A DNA stretch of 64,000 nucleotides from contig NZ_SMDR01000001.1 of NCBI RefSeq assembly GCF_006265115.1, positions 744,001-808,000 of the forward strand, in the 5' to 3' direction. Source of the DNA: Arenimonas terrae. GTDB taxonomy: Bacteria; Pseudomonadota; Gammaproteobacteria; Xanthomonadales; Xanthomonadaceae. Shown in pieces: positions 29,985-38,793 of this stretch; position 1 is the stretch's first letter, and each line of letters begins with the position of its first letter. A model generated the notes under the pieces. That model was not told where the DNA came from, ran no database searches, and was given only the letters and a program-made list of their open reading frames with translations. A program made the translations under genes and the position numbers.

Positions 29985-30354
29985 CACCTACGACTACGCC
30001 GTCATCCGCGTGGTGCCGCGGATCGAGCGCGAGGAGTTCATCAATGCCGGCGTGATCCTGTCCTGCCAGAAGCTCGGCTTCCTCGGCGCACGCATCGCGC
30101 TGGATGAGGCCCGGCTGCTGGCGCTGGCCCCGGGCGTGGACCTGGAGCTGGTGCGCCGCCACCTCGCGGCGATCCCGGCGATCTGCGCCGGCCATGCCGA
30201 GGCCGGCCCGATCGGCGCCCTGCATCCGCGCGGACGTTTCCACTGGCTCACCGCGCGCCGCAGTTCGATCATCCAGACCTCGCCGGTGCACACGGGACGC
30301 TGCGGCGATCCCGAGGCCACGCTCGACCGCCTGCTCGCGAAGCTGGTGGGCTGA
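29971..30354 (+). CDS. DUF3037 protein
   Basis: A 127-residue small soluble protein. The opening YDYAVIRVVPRIEREEFINAGVIL is characteristic of DUF3037, and HWLTARRSSIIQTSPVHTG follows. The ATG at 29971 is preceded by AGGAGG, one of the best ribosome sites in the window, and lies inside the end of the HipA-like gene, which indicates coupled translation and equal or higher expression. Function is unknown; it may be the dedicated partner of the kinase-like protein. Confidence 0.82.
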   Translation: MHAADTYDYAVIRVVPRIEREEFINAGVILSCQKLGFLGARIALDEARLLALAPGVDLELVRRHLAAIPAICAGHAEAGPIGALHPRGRFHWLTARRSSIIQTSPVHTGRCGDPEATLDRLLAKLVG

Positions 30355-30361
30355 GAAAACA

Positions 30362-30385
30362 GAAGCCCCGCCGGAGCGGGGCTTC
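30362..30385. terminator. Bidirectional terminator
   Basis: A 10-bp perfect stem GAAGCCCCGC / GCGGGGCTTC with loop CGGA lies between the convergent DUF3037 and DksA-like genes. On the minus strand it is followed by TGTTTTCTC, on the plus strand by ATTCTGG, so it should work best for the minus-strand gene. Confidence 0.75.
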
Positions 30386-30408
30386 ATTCTGGTGCGGAGC
30401 GGTGGGAC

Positions 30409-31296
30409 TTATTCGCCCATCTGCTTCTGGCGGTGTTCCCAGCGTTCCTGCGCGTCGATGGTGCGCTCGGCGGTCAGGCGCGCCTCCAGGCGCTCCAGGC
30501 CGATCTCCTCGCCGGTGTCCACGCAGTAGCCGTAGCTGCCGTCCTCGATGCGCTTGAGCGTGCTGTCGATCTTGCTGATCAGCTTGCGGTAGCGGTCGCG
30601 GGTGCGCAGCTCGAGCGAATTCTCGGATTCGCGGCTGGCACGTTCGGCTTCGTCGCCGACGTCGCGCACTTCTTCCTTGAGGTTCTCGATGGTCTGCTTG
30701 GACTCCTCGACCAGGTCGTCCTTCCACTGCAGCAGGCGCTGGCGGAAGTACTCGAGCTGCATCGGGCCCATGTACTCTTCCTTCGCGCTGGGCTTGTAGC
30801 CCTCGGGAAGGGTGACGCGCTCGCGCGACGGCGCGGGCTTCATGCGCTCGGGGCGCGGCGCGGCGGGCTTCACGTAACCGGCGCGCACGCCGGGCTCGCG
30901 CCGGACCGGCGCGGGCTTGGCGACGGGGGCCGGAGCGGCCTTGGCGACCGGCGCAGGCGCGGCCTTGGCCTTGGCGACCGGGGCAGCAACCGGCTTCACC
31001 GGCGCCTTGGCGACCGGCTTGGGTGCGGGCTTGGGCGCCGCCTTGGCAACGGGCTTGGCAGCAGGTTTGGCAGCGGCCTTCTTGGCGACGGGCTTGGCGA
31101 CCTTTTTCACCGGCTTCGCGGCCGGCTTGGCCTTGGCCGCGGGTTTGGCGACCTTCTTGACCGGTTTGGCGGCCTTCTTGGCGGGCTTGGTGGCCGGCTT
31201 GGCCTTGGCAGCCGGCTTCTTCGCCGGCTTGCTGGCCTTGACGGGCTTCTTGGCGGCCGGTTTGGCGGCCTTCTTTGCGGGTTTCTTAGCGGCCAC
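30409..31296 (-). CDS. dksA: DksA-like protein with long Lys/Ala/Pro-rich N-terminal tail
   Basis: A 295-residue protein. The first 125 or so residues are a histone-H1-like low-complexity tail of AKPAAKPVKK-type repeats, then a linker, and residues about 175-295 are a DksA domain with the coiled coil and the conserved NSLELRTRDRYRKLISKID. The tip motif is D215-x-x-E218-x-A220, where E. coli DksA has D71-x-x-D74-x-A76. Only the first of the four zinc cysteines is kept (Cys258; the others are Thr, Thr and Ala), so it should not bind zinc as C4-DksA does. GTG start with AGGAA upstream. Role: probable RNA polymerase secondary-channel factor for stringent control. Confidence 0.85.
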   Translation of the reverse strand: MAAKKPAKKAAKPAAKKPVKASKPAKKPAAKAKPATKPAKKAAKPVKKVAKPAAKAKPAAKPVKKVAKPVAKKAAAKPAAKPVAKAAPKPAPKPVAKAPVKPVAAPVAKAKAAPAPVAKAAPAPVAKPAPVRREPGVRAGYVKPAAPRPERMKPAPSRERVTLPEGYKPSAKEEYMGPMQLEYFRQRLLQWKDDLVEESKQTIENLKEEVRDVGDEAERASRESENSLELRTRDRYRKLISKIDSTLKRIEDGSYGYCVDTGEEIGLERLEARLTAERTIDAQERWEHRQKQMGE

Positions 31297-31337
31297 TAGG
31301 GCAATTCCTCTCTTTCCTTGAGGCTCGAAGGCGGCGT

Positions 31338-31366
31338 GTTATAGCCTAGTCCTTCACCAGCGGCAA
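31338..31366 (-). promoter_or_regulatory. Promoter of the DksA-like gene
   Basis: On the minus strand TTGCCG (31366-31361) and TATAAC (31343-31338) are 17 bases apart. Initiation near 31331 gives a leader of about 35 bases with a GAGAGGAA ribosome site. Confidence 0.75.
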
Positions 31367-31397
31367 CCTTAGTCCTCACGCCAGTCCGGCGCAATCA

Positions 31398-31634
31398 GTG
31401 AAAAAACCCGCCATCCTGTTGCTGCGCGGCTACAAACTGCTCATCAGCCCCATGCTCGGCCAACGCTGCCGCTTCCACCCCAGCTGTTCGGTCTACACCA
31501 TGGAGGCGATCGAGCGCTTCGGCGTGGTCCGCGGCAGCTGGCTCGGCGCCAAACGCATCGGCCGCTGCCATCCCTTCCATCCCGGCGGCCTGGATCCGGT
31601 CCCCGACACCTGGCCCGACAAGAGGACGCCATGA
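31398..31634 (+). CDS. yidD: Membrane protein insertion efficiency factor YidD
   Basis: A 78-residue protein with the YidD signature [30 protein letters not shown] and the Cys-containing [14 protein letters not shown]. YidD is a small amphipathic inner-membrane-associated protein that helps YidC-dependent insertion. The start is GTG at 31398. It is usually found between rnpA and yidC; here it leads an operon with pyrC, whose ATG overlaps its stop. Confidence 0.93.
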   Translation: MKKPAILLLRGYKLLISPMLGQRCRFHPSCSVYTMEAIERFGVVRGSWLGAKRIGRCHPFHPGGLDPVPDTWPDKRTP

Positions 31635-32965
31635 CTTCCCTGCTCATCAAGAACGCCCGCATCGTCAACGAAGGCCGCGAATTCGAGGGCGACCTGCGCG
31701 TGCGCGGCGACCGCATCGAGCAGATCGGCAGCGGGCTGTCCGCGCGCGACGGCGAAACCGTACGCGACGCCGGCGGCCGCTGGCTGCTGCCCGGCGTGGT
31801 CGACGCCCAGGTGCACTTCCGCGAACCAGGCCTGGAGCACAAGGGCGACCTCGCCACCGAACCGGCCGCGGCCGTCGCCGGCGGCGTCACCAGTTATCTG
31901 GAGATGCCCAACACCAAGCCGCCGACGCTGGACAACGACGCGCTCGAGGACAAGTACCGCCGCGCGGCTGGGCGTTCGCGCGCGAACTTCGGCTTCTACT
32001 TCGGCGCCTCCAACGACAACCTGGAGAACGTCAAGCGCATCAACCCGGCCACCACTCCGGGCCTGAAGATCTTCATGGGCGCCTCCACCGGCAACATGCT
32101 GGTGGACGACCCCGCCATCCTCGACGCCATGTTCCGCGAGTGCCGCGTGCCGATCATCACGCACTGCGAGGACACACCGATGATCGACGCCGAGATGGCC
32201 AAGGCGCGCGCGAAGTACGGCGACGACATCCCGGTGGACCTGCACGGCGTCATCCGCTCGCGCGAGGCCTGCATCAAGTCGACCCGGCTGGCGATCGAGC
32301 TGGCGAAAAGGCACGGCACCGCGCTGCACGTGCTGCACATCAGCACCGCCGAGGAGCTGATGCTGTTCGAGCCGGGCCCGGTCGACGGCAAGCAGATCAC
32401 CGCCGAGACCTGCGTGCACTTCCTGCATTTCGCCCGCCCGGACTACGCCACCCGCGGCAACTTCATCAAGTGCAACCCGGCGATCAAGGAAACCAGCGAC
32501 CGCGCCGCGATCATCCGGGCCGTGGCCGAGGACCGCGTCGACGTGCTCGCCACCGACCACGCGCCGCACACCCTGGCGGAGAAAGAGCAGCCCTACCTCA
32601 CCGCGCCTTCGGGCCTGCCGCTGGTGCAGGATTTCCTCAGCTGCGCGCTGCAGAAGGTGCACGACGGCCACTTCAGCCTGCCGCACCTGGTGAAGAAGGT
32701 CGCGCATGCGCCGGCGATCCGTTTCGGCATCACCGAACGCGGCTTCCTGCGCGAGGGTTACTTCGCCGACTTCGTGCTGGTGGACCCGGACGCGCCCTTC
32801 ACCGTGCGCCGCGAGGACGTGCTGTCGAAGTGCGGCTGGTCGCCGTTCGAGGGCGAAACCTTCCGCTCGCGCGTCGCGGCGACCTACGTCAACGGCCAGC
32901 TGGCCTGGGATGGCCGCCAGCTGGTTGGTGCGCCGCAGGGCCGCCGCCTGGCGTTCGCGCGATGA
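31631..32965 (+). CDS. pyrC: Dihydroorotase
   Basis: A 444-residue amidohydrolase for pyrimidine synthesis, closing carbamoyl aspartate to dihydroorotate. The metal motif is [10 protein letters not shown], the bridging carbamylated Lys is in GLKIFMGAS, further His ligands are in ITHCED and LHVLHIST, and the catalytic Asp is in ATDHAPH. This corresponds to the class I type (about 440 residues), different from the short E. coli PyrC (348). It overlaps yidD (ATGA) and the M23 peptidase gene (ATGA). Confidence 0.93.
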   Translation: MTSLLIKNARIVNEGREFEGDLRVRGDRIEQIGSGLSARDGETVRDAGGRWLLPGVVDAQVHFREPGLEHKGDLATEPAAAVAGGVTSYLEMPNTKPPTLDNDALEDKYRRAAGRSRANFGFYFGASNDNLENVKRINPATTPGLKIFMGASTGNMLVDDPAILDAMFRECRVPIITHCEDTPMIDAEMAKARAKYGDDIPVDLHGVIRSREACIKSTRLAIELAKRHGTALHVLHISTAEELMLFEPGPVDGKQITAETCVHFLHFARPDYATRGNFIKCNPAIKETSDRAAIIRAVAEDRVDVLATDHAPHTLAEKEQPYLTAPSGLPLVQDFLSCALQKVHDGHFSLPHLVKKVAHAPAIRFGITERGFLREGYFADFVLVDPDAPFTVRREDVLSKCGWSPFEGETFRSRVAATYVNGQLAWDGRQLVGAPQGRRLAFAR

Positions 32966-34173
32966 GCTGGGCGCTGGGCGCGCTGCTGTTCGCGGCGACC
33001 GTCGCCGGCGCGCCGGCCGCCGCGCCTCCTCCGGCTGCTTCGATGGCGCAGGACCCCGCCGCCCGCGTCGTTTTTCCGGCCAGCGTCTCCCAGGGCGCGA
33101 TGGTGATCGGCAAGGTGCCGCCCGGCAGCCGCGTGCGGCACGGCGGCCGCGAGCTGCGCGTGACCGCCTACGGCAGCGTCGTGTTCGGCGTCGGCCGGGA
33201 CGCCACGGCCCCGCTGCAGGTCGAGGTCGAACGTCCGGACGGCGGCCGCGAGCGCATCGCCATCGGGGTCACGCCGCGCGACTGGCCGGTCGAGGAAGTC
33301 CGCGGCGTGCCGCCGCGCACTGTCGATCCGCCGCCCGAGGTTGCCGCCCGCATCGCCCGCGAGGCCGCCCAGGTCGGCGCCGCGCGCGCGCTCGACGACG
33401 CCCGCGCCGACTTCGCCCAGGCCTTCATCTGGCCGGTGGCGGGCCGGCTCAGCGGCCGCTTCGGCAACCAGCGCATCTACAACGGCAAGCCCGGCAGCCC
33501 GCACTCGGGCATGGACATCGCCGCCCCCGCCGGCACGCCGGTGAAGGCGCCCGCCGCGGGCGTGGTCACGCTGGCCGCGGCGGATTTCTACATCACCGGC
33601 GGTACCCTGATCATCGACCACGGCCACGGCATCAGCTCGAACTTCCTGCACCTCTCGCGCATCGACGTGAAGGTCGGCGACCGGATCGCGCAGGGCCAGG
33701 TGGTCGCCGCGGTCGGCGCGACCGGCCGCGCCACCGGCCCGCACCTGCACTGGGGCATGAACTGGTTCGACGTGCGCATCGATCCGCTGCTGGTGCTCGA
33801 GCGCGCGAAGCTGGCGGCGCGCAGTGCCGCGGTTGCGCTCGACGGACCGCACGTGGTGCTGCAGGGCGCGGGCAATGAAAGCCCCCGCCCGGCGCGGCTG
33901 GCCGATTTCGCCGCCACGCTGCGCCGCTGCCTGGAAAACCGCGGACTGACCCTGGCCACGACCCTGATCAACGAACCCGTCATCGTGCTGCGCGAAGGCG
34001 GCGAGGAACTGGAGCTGGTGATGCCCGCCGAGATCGGCGCCTACGTCTTCTGGCCCGGCCGCAAGCCCGGCGAGGCGATGGGTTATCCGCTCATCGACGG
34101 CAGGCCGCAGGCGATGGCCCGCGAGCTGGCCCAGCGCTACTTCGAAGGACCGCCCTGCCCGGTCTCCGGCTGA
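32962..34173 (+). CDS. M23 family metallopeptidase (LytM-type) with extra C-terminal domain
   Basis: A 403-residue exported protein. A signal peptide or short anchor opens it ([21 protein letters not shown]). A beta-rich N-terminal domain follows, then the M23 domain (about 155-275): SGRFGNQR, HSGMDIAAPAGTPV with the zinc His and Asp, and GPHLHWGMNWF with the HxH. All ligands are intact, so endopeptidase activity on peptidoglycan cross-links is expected. Residues about 290-403 form an additional region (SPRPARLADFAATLRRCLENRG) not needed for the peptidase and not recognised. ATG overlaps the pyrC stop. Confidence 0.88.
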   Translation: MSWALGALLFAATVAGAPAAAPPPAASMAQDPAARVVFPASVSQGAMVIGKVPPGSRVRHGGRELRVTAYGSVVFGVGRDATAPLQVEVERPDGGRERIAIGVTPRDWPVEEVRGVPPRTVDPPPEVAARIAREAAQVGAARALDDARADFAQAFIWPVAGRLSGRFGNQRIYNGKPGSPHSGMDIAAPAGTPVKAPAAGVVTLAAADFYITGGTLIIDHGHGISSNFLHLSRIDVKVGDRIAQGQVVAAVGATGRATGPHLHWGMNWFDVRIDPLLVLERAKLAARSAAVALDGPHVVLQGAGNESPRPARLADFAATLRRCLENRGLTLATTLINEPVIVLREGGEELELVMPAEIGAYVFWPGRKPGEAMGYPLIDGRPQAMARELAQRYFEGPPCPVSG

Positions 34174-34188
34174 TCCGGTGGCGCAAAT

Positions 34189-34216
34189 GCAAACCCCGGG
34201 CAGGCCCGGGGTTTGC
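34189..34216. terminator. Bidirectional terminator
   Basis: A 12-bp perfect stem GCAAACCCCGGG / CCCGGGGTTTGC with loop CAGG between the convergent M23 and folE2 genes. The A/T-rich base of the stem supplies a short U stretch in both directions. Confidence 0.75.
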
Positions 34217-34236
34217 TTCCAGCGTCCGAAGGTGAC

Positions 34237-35211
34237 TCAGCGCGCCGCGAGGCCATCCGGCAGCGCGGTGTAACCCCCGGGCACGCCCTTGGTCGCGACC
34301 GCGACCGCATCGTGCGGATGCAGGCTTTCCTGGTGGGTGGCGCGCAGCCAGAAGTCGCTGATGCGCCCGTCCTGTTCCAGCGCGTCCTGCATGCGGCGGG
34401 CGGCGTCCTCGCAGAACATCAGGTTCTGGCCGTTGAGCAGGGCGAAGGCCTGCTCGTCCACGCGCTTGACCGCGGTCTGCACCGGCGTCTTCAGCGCGCC
34501 CTCGATGCGATCGATGATCTCGACGATCGGGAAGTTCTGGAACGACGGCACCAGGCGCAGCTTCACCTCGGCGATGCTGCGCTGGCTGTGCGGCGTGGCG
34601 CGGATGCCCTGCTCGGTGCCCAGCCAGGCCAGCACGGCCTCGCGGTCGAGCGGCTGGCCAGAGGCGAAGTCGCTTTCGAACTGCTCCTGGATCAGCTGGC
34701 GCGCCAGCGCCGCCGAACAGGGACAGGTGCTCGAATACGCCGCCTCGAGGCCGAGCTCGAGCGCGAAGTGGCCGCGGTCCATCACGCCGGTGATGGTCAC
34801 CGGATAGCTCTTCCAGCCGCTGTTGTCGCTGGCCAGGGCCGCACGGCGCACCAGATGCTCGAAGCGCAGGCTGATCATCGCCCGGTCGGAGAGTTCGGCG
34901 TGCGATTCCAGGAAGTCCCTGAGCAGGCGGCGGACCGAGGCCGGCGTCACCGGCTCGTTCGACAGCGCCTTGTCCACGTGCAGGTACAGGCGCGACATGT
35001 GGATGCCGCGCACGTCGCCGCGCTTGAGGTTGACGAAGGCGTTGACGCGGGCGCCGCTGCTGACCGTGCGGCCATCTTCGGCCTGCAGCATCAGCGGCAT
35101 CTCGATCTCGCCCATGCCGACCCAGTCGAGCACGCCGGCCAGGGCCGGGCGGGCTTCGGCCGCGATGTCGGGCATCACGCGGGCGGTGTTCTCAAGATTG
35201 CTGGGGGCCAC
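34237..35211 (-). CDS. folE2: GTP cyclohydrolase FolE2
   Basis: A 324-residue type IB GTP cyclohydrolase (COG1469), making dihydroneopterin triphosphate for folate and, in some bacteria, queuosine. The family opening VMPDIAAEARPALAGVLDWVGM and the catalytic Cys block YSSTCPCSAALARQL are present, with TPHSQRSIAEVKL downstream. FolE2 works with metals other than zinc and is often used under zinc limitation. GTG at 35211 is chosen because AGGAG lies seven bases before it; a GTG eight codons upstream (35235) has no such site. Confidence 0.9.
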   Translation of the reverse strand: MAPSNLENTARVMPDIAAEARPALAGVLDWVGMGEIEMPLMLQAEDGRTVSSGARVNAFVNLKRGDVRGIHMSRLYLHVDKALSNEPVTPASVRRLLRDFLESHAELSDRAMISLRFEHLVRRAALASDNSGWKSYPVTITGVMDRGHFALELGLEAAYSSTCPCSAALARQLIQEQFESDFASGQPLDREAVLAWLGTEQGIRATPHSQRSIAEVKLRLVPSFQNFPIVEIIDRIEGALKTPVQTAVKRVDEQAFALLNGQNLMFCEDAARRMQDALEQDGRISDFWLRATHQESLHPHDAVAVATKGVPGGYTALPDGLAAR

Positions 35212-35312
35212 GGCGGCGCTCCTGTTCAAGGTCACGGCAAGCTAGATGAGGGCGGGTGCAGGCTACGTCAAGTTCAGGGCACGGGGCGCCGATGCGTCCG
35301 CAACGATGCGTC

Positions 35313-36074
35313 TCAGCGGTTCCGGGCGACGCGCCAGGCGCGCCACACCGTCAGCGGCGCCGCGGGCGGGGCGAAGCCCTTGCCAGACGCCAGGCGGTCC
35401 AGGCGGATGCGGTCGAAGCGCGTGCGCAGACGCCGGAACAGCGGACCGTCCGGCGCAGGCAGCGCGGCCGCGAGCTCGCGCGCCCAGTCGCGCAGCAGGG
35501 CCTCGCCCTGCCCTGCCGCGACCTGCGCCGCGGTCAGGCCATGGCGGGCCAGCAGGTTCAGCGGCAGCCGCGCCTGGTCTTCACCGGCCAGCCCCGCGGG
35601 CAGTCGCTGCAGAAGAAGGTGCGCGGCCAGGGCCTGCGTCGCCCCGGGCGCCGGCGTGCCGCCGAAGACGCCGGCCTCGACCTGGGCCAGTGCCGACGCG
35701 AAGCCGCGCACCTGGTCCAGGGCCTGGACGGCATCGCCCGGGCGCGCGTCGAACTGCGCCTGCTCCATCAGCGCACGCGCCAGCGCGGCCCAGGGCAGCG
35801 CGGGCAGCGCCAGTTCGGCGCTGATCGGGTGGCGTCCCCGCCCCTGCGAAAGGTTCAGCAGTTCTTCCGCCCACCACTGGCTCTTGACCGCGGTGACCCG
35901 GGCGTCGCTCAGCTCGAAGGCGGCTTCGCGCAGCTCGTGCACCAGCGCGCCCCAGGCGCGGAAGCGCGAACGCTGCTCCGGCGCGCAGAACACCTCGGCC
36001 AGGGCCATCTCCGGCTCGCGCCGGTGCCACTTGGCGACGAAGTGTTCGATCGCGTCGGCGGGCAGCGTGCTCAT
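35313..36074 (-). CDS. Squalene/phytoene synthase-fold protein, probably non-catalytic
   Basis: A 253-residue protein of the all-alpha squalene/phytoene synthase family. The recognisable block is ARVTAVKSQWWAEELLNLSQGRGRHPISAELA. True synthases have an Asp-rich DxxxD in the preceding helix and again near residue 170; neither is visible here. The sequence is closer in character to NDUFAF6-like members, which lack the catalytic aspartates. It overlaps the phosphatase gene (ATGA) in the ubiG cluster. A role in quinone, respiratory-complex or isoprenoid biology is possible but unproven. Confidence 0.65.
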   Translation of the reverse strand: MSTLPADAIEHFVAKWHRREPEMALAEVFCAPEQRSRFRAWGALVHELREAAFELSDARVTAVKSQWWAEELLNLSQGRGRHPISAELALPALPWAALARALMEQAQFDARPGDAVQALDQVRGFASALAQVEAGVFGGTPAPGATQALAAHLLLQRLPAGLAGEDQARLPLNLLARHGLTAAQVAAGQGEALLRDWARELAAALPAPDGPLFRRLRTRFDRIRLDRLASGKGFAPPAAPLTVWRAWRVARNR

Positions 36075-36739
36075 GCCGGCAGCAGGCCCGGTTCGGCCAG
36101 CAGGTCGCGCGGTTCGGCGCAGGCGTGGTCGGCGTTCCAGGCCATCGGATCGTCGCCCTCCTCGCGGTAACCCCACAGCGCCGCCACCGAGACCATGCCG
36201 GCGGCACGCGCGGCGACGATGTCGCGCTCGTCGTCGCCGACGTAGATGGCTTCGTCCGGCGCGATGCCCAGGCGCTGGCACGCCAGCAGGATCGGCGCCG
36301 GATCGGGCTTGCGCTGCGGCAGCGTGTCGCCGCCGACCAGCACCGCGCAGCGCGAGGTCCAGCCAAAACCTTCCACCACGCCGACGGCGAGACCTTCGGG
36401 CTTGTTGGTGACGATCCCCCAGCGCAGGCCGCGCGCTTCGATCGCCGCCAGCAGCTCGGCGACGCCGGCGAAGGCCACACTGTCCACCGCCAGCGCCTGG
36501 CCGTAGTGCGCGAGGAACGGCGCCAGCAGCGATTCGCGCTCGGCGTCCGAAAGGTCCGGCAGCGCCACCGACAGCATGGCGCGGCCGCCCTTGGACACCA
36601 CCTGGCGCAGCCGCGACAGCGGCACCGGCGGGCGGCCCAGGCCGGCCAGCACGCGGTTCACGGCATTGCAGAGGTCCGGGGCGCTGTCGACCAGGGTGCC
36701 ATCGAGGTCGAACAACACCGCCCGCAGTGGCTGGGACAT
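36071..36739 (-). CDS. mupP: HAD phosphatase, MupP/Gph type
   Basis: A 222-residue HAD hydrolase with FDLDGTLVDSAPDL (nucleophile Asp11 and acid/base Asp13), a motif 2 Thr in GIVTNKPEG, and YVGDDERDIVAARAAG as motif 4. Sequence alone would be called phosphoglycolate phosphatase. In Pseudomonas aeruginosa the same gene order, MTA deaminase-ubiG-phosphatase (PA3170-PA3172), contains MupP, the N-acetylmuramate-6-phosphate phosphatase of cell wall recycling. On that synteny MupP is a strong alternative. The start forms TGATG with the ubiG stop. Confidence 0.8.
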   Translation of the reverse strand: MSQPLRAVLFDLDGTLVDSAPDLCNAVNRVLAGLGRPPVPLSRLRQVVSKGGRAMLSVALPDLSDAERESLLAPFLAHYGQALAVDSVAFAGVAELLAAIEARGLRWGIVTNKPEGLAVGVVEGFGWTSRCAVLVGGDTLPQRKPDPAPILLACQRLGIAPDEAIYVGDDERDIVAARAAGMVSVAALWGYREEGDDPMAWNADHACAEPRDLLAEPGLLPA

Positions 36740-37446
36740 CAGGACTTCACCGCACAGGCCAGGTAGTTGATCGCCGTCGGCCCGCCGACCCAGGCCTTGC
36801 GGCGGATCGGGTCGTAGGCCAGGCCGCTGACGTCCTCGGCCTGCAGGCCGGCGGCGCGCAGCCAGCCGGCGAGTTCGGAGGGTTTGATGAACTGTTTGTA
36901 ATCGTGCGTGCCCTTGGGCAGCAGGCGCGCCACGTATTCGGCGCCGACGATCGCCACCGCGAAGGCCGCGGGCGTGCGGTTGAGCGTGGACAGGAACAGC
37001 CGCCCGCCGGGCTTGAGCAGGGTCGCGCAGGCACGCACCACCGCGGACGGATCGGGCACGTGCTCCAGCATCTCCATGCAGGTGATGGCGTCGAAACTCG
37101 CGGGCGCCTCGGCGGCCAGCGCTTCCACGGACTGCAGGCGATACTCAACCTTCAGGCCGGATTCGAGCAGGTGCAGCTTCGCGACGTCGATGAGTTCCGG
37201 GGCGAGGTCGAGCGCGGTGACGGCCGCACCTTCGCGGGCCAGGGCTTCGCTCAGCAGCCCGGCGCCGCAGCCGACGTCGAGCACGCGGGCGCCGGCCAGC
37301 GCGACGCGGTCGCGTACGTAGCCCAGGCGCGCCGGGTTGAGTTCGTGCAGCGGGCGCTGCGGGCCCTGCGGGTCCCACCAGCGGTTGGCGAGCGCGCCGA
37401 ACTTGTCGAGTTCGGCCTGGCTGGCATTGGCGGCGGGCGCGCTCAT
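36739..37446 (-). CDS. ubiG: Ubiquinone biosynthesis O-methyltransferase
   Basis: A 235-residue class I SAM methyltransferase that performs both O-methylations of ubiquinone synthesis. It has the UbiG opening [21 protein letters not shown], the SAM motif [26 protein letters not shown], and the later [15 protein letters not shown] that is specific for the family. ATG at 37446 overlaps the stop of the amidohydrolase gene (ATGA); the longer open frame upstream is a shadow. Confidence 0.95.
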   Translation of the reverse strand: MSAPAANASQAELDKFGALANRWWDPQGPQRPLHELNPARLGYVRDRVALAGARVLDVGCGAGLLSEALAREGAAVTALDLAPELIDVAKLHLLESGLKVEYRLQSVEALAAEAPASFDAITCMEMLEHVPDPSAVVRACATLLKPGGRLFLSTLNRTPAAFAVAIVGAEYVARLLPKGTHDYKQFIKPSELAGWLRAAGLQAEDVSGLAYDPIRRKAWVGGPTAINYLACAVKS

Positions 37447-38789
37447 GCGCCGGTCCGGATGCCGAGGATGCGCTGGCGCCACTGGCGCGCCTTGGCGCGG
37501 ATGGCGCCGGCATCGAGGTCGGTGAGCGCACCGTCGGCGAGCTTGCGCACGCCCGCGACCCAGACGTCGGTCACCTGGTGGCGGCCGGTGGCGTAGACCA
37601 GCTGCGAGATCGCATGGAACATCGGCTGGGTCTCCAGCGCATCGAGGTCGACCAGGGCCAGGTCGGCCTGCTTGCCCGGTTCGATCGAGCCGACCAGTTC
37701 GCCCAGCCCCATCGCCCGCGCGCTGCCGAGCGTGGCCATGCGCAGCGCGCTGGCGGCGTCGAGCGCCGACGCATCGCCGGACACGCCCTTGGCCAGCAGG
37801 GCCGCGGTGCGCATCTCGCCGAACATGTCCAGGTCGTTGTTGCTGGCGCAGCCGTCGGTGCCCAGCGCCAGATTCACGCCGGCCTGGTGCAGTTTGTGCA
37901 CCGGGCAGAAGCCCGAGGCCAGCTTGAGGTTGGATTCCGGGCAGTGCGCCACCGAGACGCCGCGTTCGGCGCAGAGCGCGATCTCGGCGTCGGTCAGCTG
38001 GGTCATGTGCACCGCGATCAGGCGGTCGCTGACCAGACCGAGGCGGTCGAGCCGGGCGATCTGGCGCATGCCGTTCTGGCGCTGGGAATCCTCGACTTCC
38101 TGCGCGGTCTCGTGCACGTGGCAATGCACCAGCAGGTCGAGCTGGTCGGTGAGCATGCGGATGCGCTCGAAGCTGGCGTCGCTGACCGTATAGGGCGCAT
38201 GCGGCGCGAAGCAGGTGCGCACCAGCGGGTCGCGGCGCCAGTTGTCGTGGACTTCGAGCGCCTTGTCGAAATATTCGTCCTGCGACTTGGCCCAGGCGGT
38301 CGGGAACTCGATCACCGGCAGGCCGACCAGGGCGCGGAAGCCCAGGCGCGAATAGGTCGCGGCCTGCACGTCCGGGAAGAAGTAGTTTTCGTTGCAGGCG
38401 GTGGTGCCCCCGCGCAGCATCTCCGCCACCGCCAGCTCGATGCCGTCGGCGACGAAATCCGGGCCGATCACCTGGCCCTCGATCGGCCAGATGTGCTGCT
38501 GCAGCCATGTCATCAGCGGCAGGTCGTCGGCGACCCCGCGCAGCAGGGTCATCGGGTTGTGGCAGTGGGCGTTGACCAGGCCGGGGATCAGCACCGAACC
38601 CGGGCGGCTGAGCACCTGCGTCGCGGCGAAGCGCAAGCGGGCCTCGGCCCGCGGCAGCACCGCCAGGATCAGGCCGTCGCGGATGGCGACGGCGTGGTCC
38701 TCCAGCACAACCGCGTGCGGCTCGACCGGCACGACCCAGCCGGCTTCGATCAGCAGGTCGCAGGCTTGCGGCGCAGCGGCGGTCGTCAT
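37443..38789 (-). CDS. mtaD: TRZ/ATZ family hydrolase, probable MTA/SAH deaminase
   Basis: A 448-residue amidohydrolase of the MtaD/TrzN group. Metal and catalytic motifs are in order: [44 protein letters not shown] and [14 protein letters not shown]. The best guess is deamination of 5'-methylthioadenosine and/or S-adenosylhomocysteine, because this gene precedes ubiG in the same order as PA3170 in Pseudomonas, an MTA deaminase. Removing SAH next to a SAM methyltransferase would make sense. The efp stop lies 4 bases upstream of its start. Confidence 0.82.
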   Translation of the reverse strand: MTTAAAPQACDLLIEAGWVVPVEPHAVVLEDHAVAIRDGLILAVLPRAEARLRFAATQVLSRPGSVLIPGLVNAHCHNPMTLLRGVADDLPLMTWLQQHIWPIEGQVIGPDFVADGIELAVAEMLRGGTTACNENYFFPDVQAATYSRLGFRALVGLPVIEFPTAWAKSQDEYFDKALEVHDNWRRDPLVRTCFAPHAPYTVSDASFERIRMLTDQLDLLVHCHVHETAQEVEDSQRQNGMRQIARLDRLGLVSDRLIAVHMTQLTDAEIALCAERGVSVAHCPESNLKLASGFCPVHKLHQAGVNLALGTDGCASNNDLDMFGEMRTAALLAKGVSGDASALDAASALRMATLGSARAMGLGELVGSIEPGKQADLALVDLDALETQPMFHAISQLVYATGRHQVTDVWVAGVRKLADGALTDLDAGAIRAKARQWRQRILGIRTGA

Positions 38790-38793
38790 GCGG

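Noticed and set aside
30800-31290. Repetitive DNA in the DksA-like gene considered as a tandem repeat or CRISPR-like array
   Set aside because: The repeats are imperfect and in frame, encoding a Lys/Ala/Pro tail; there are no unique spacers.
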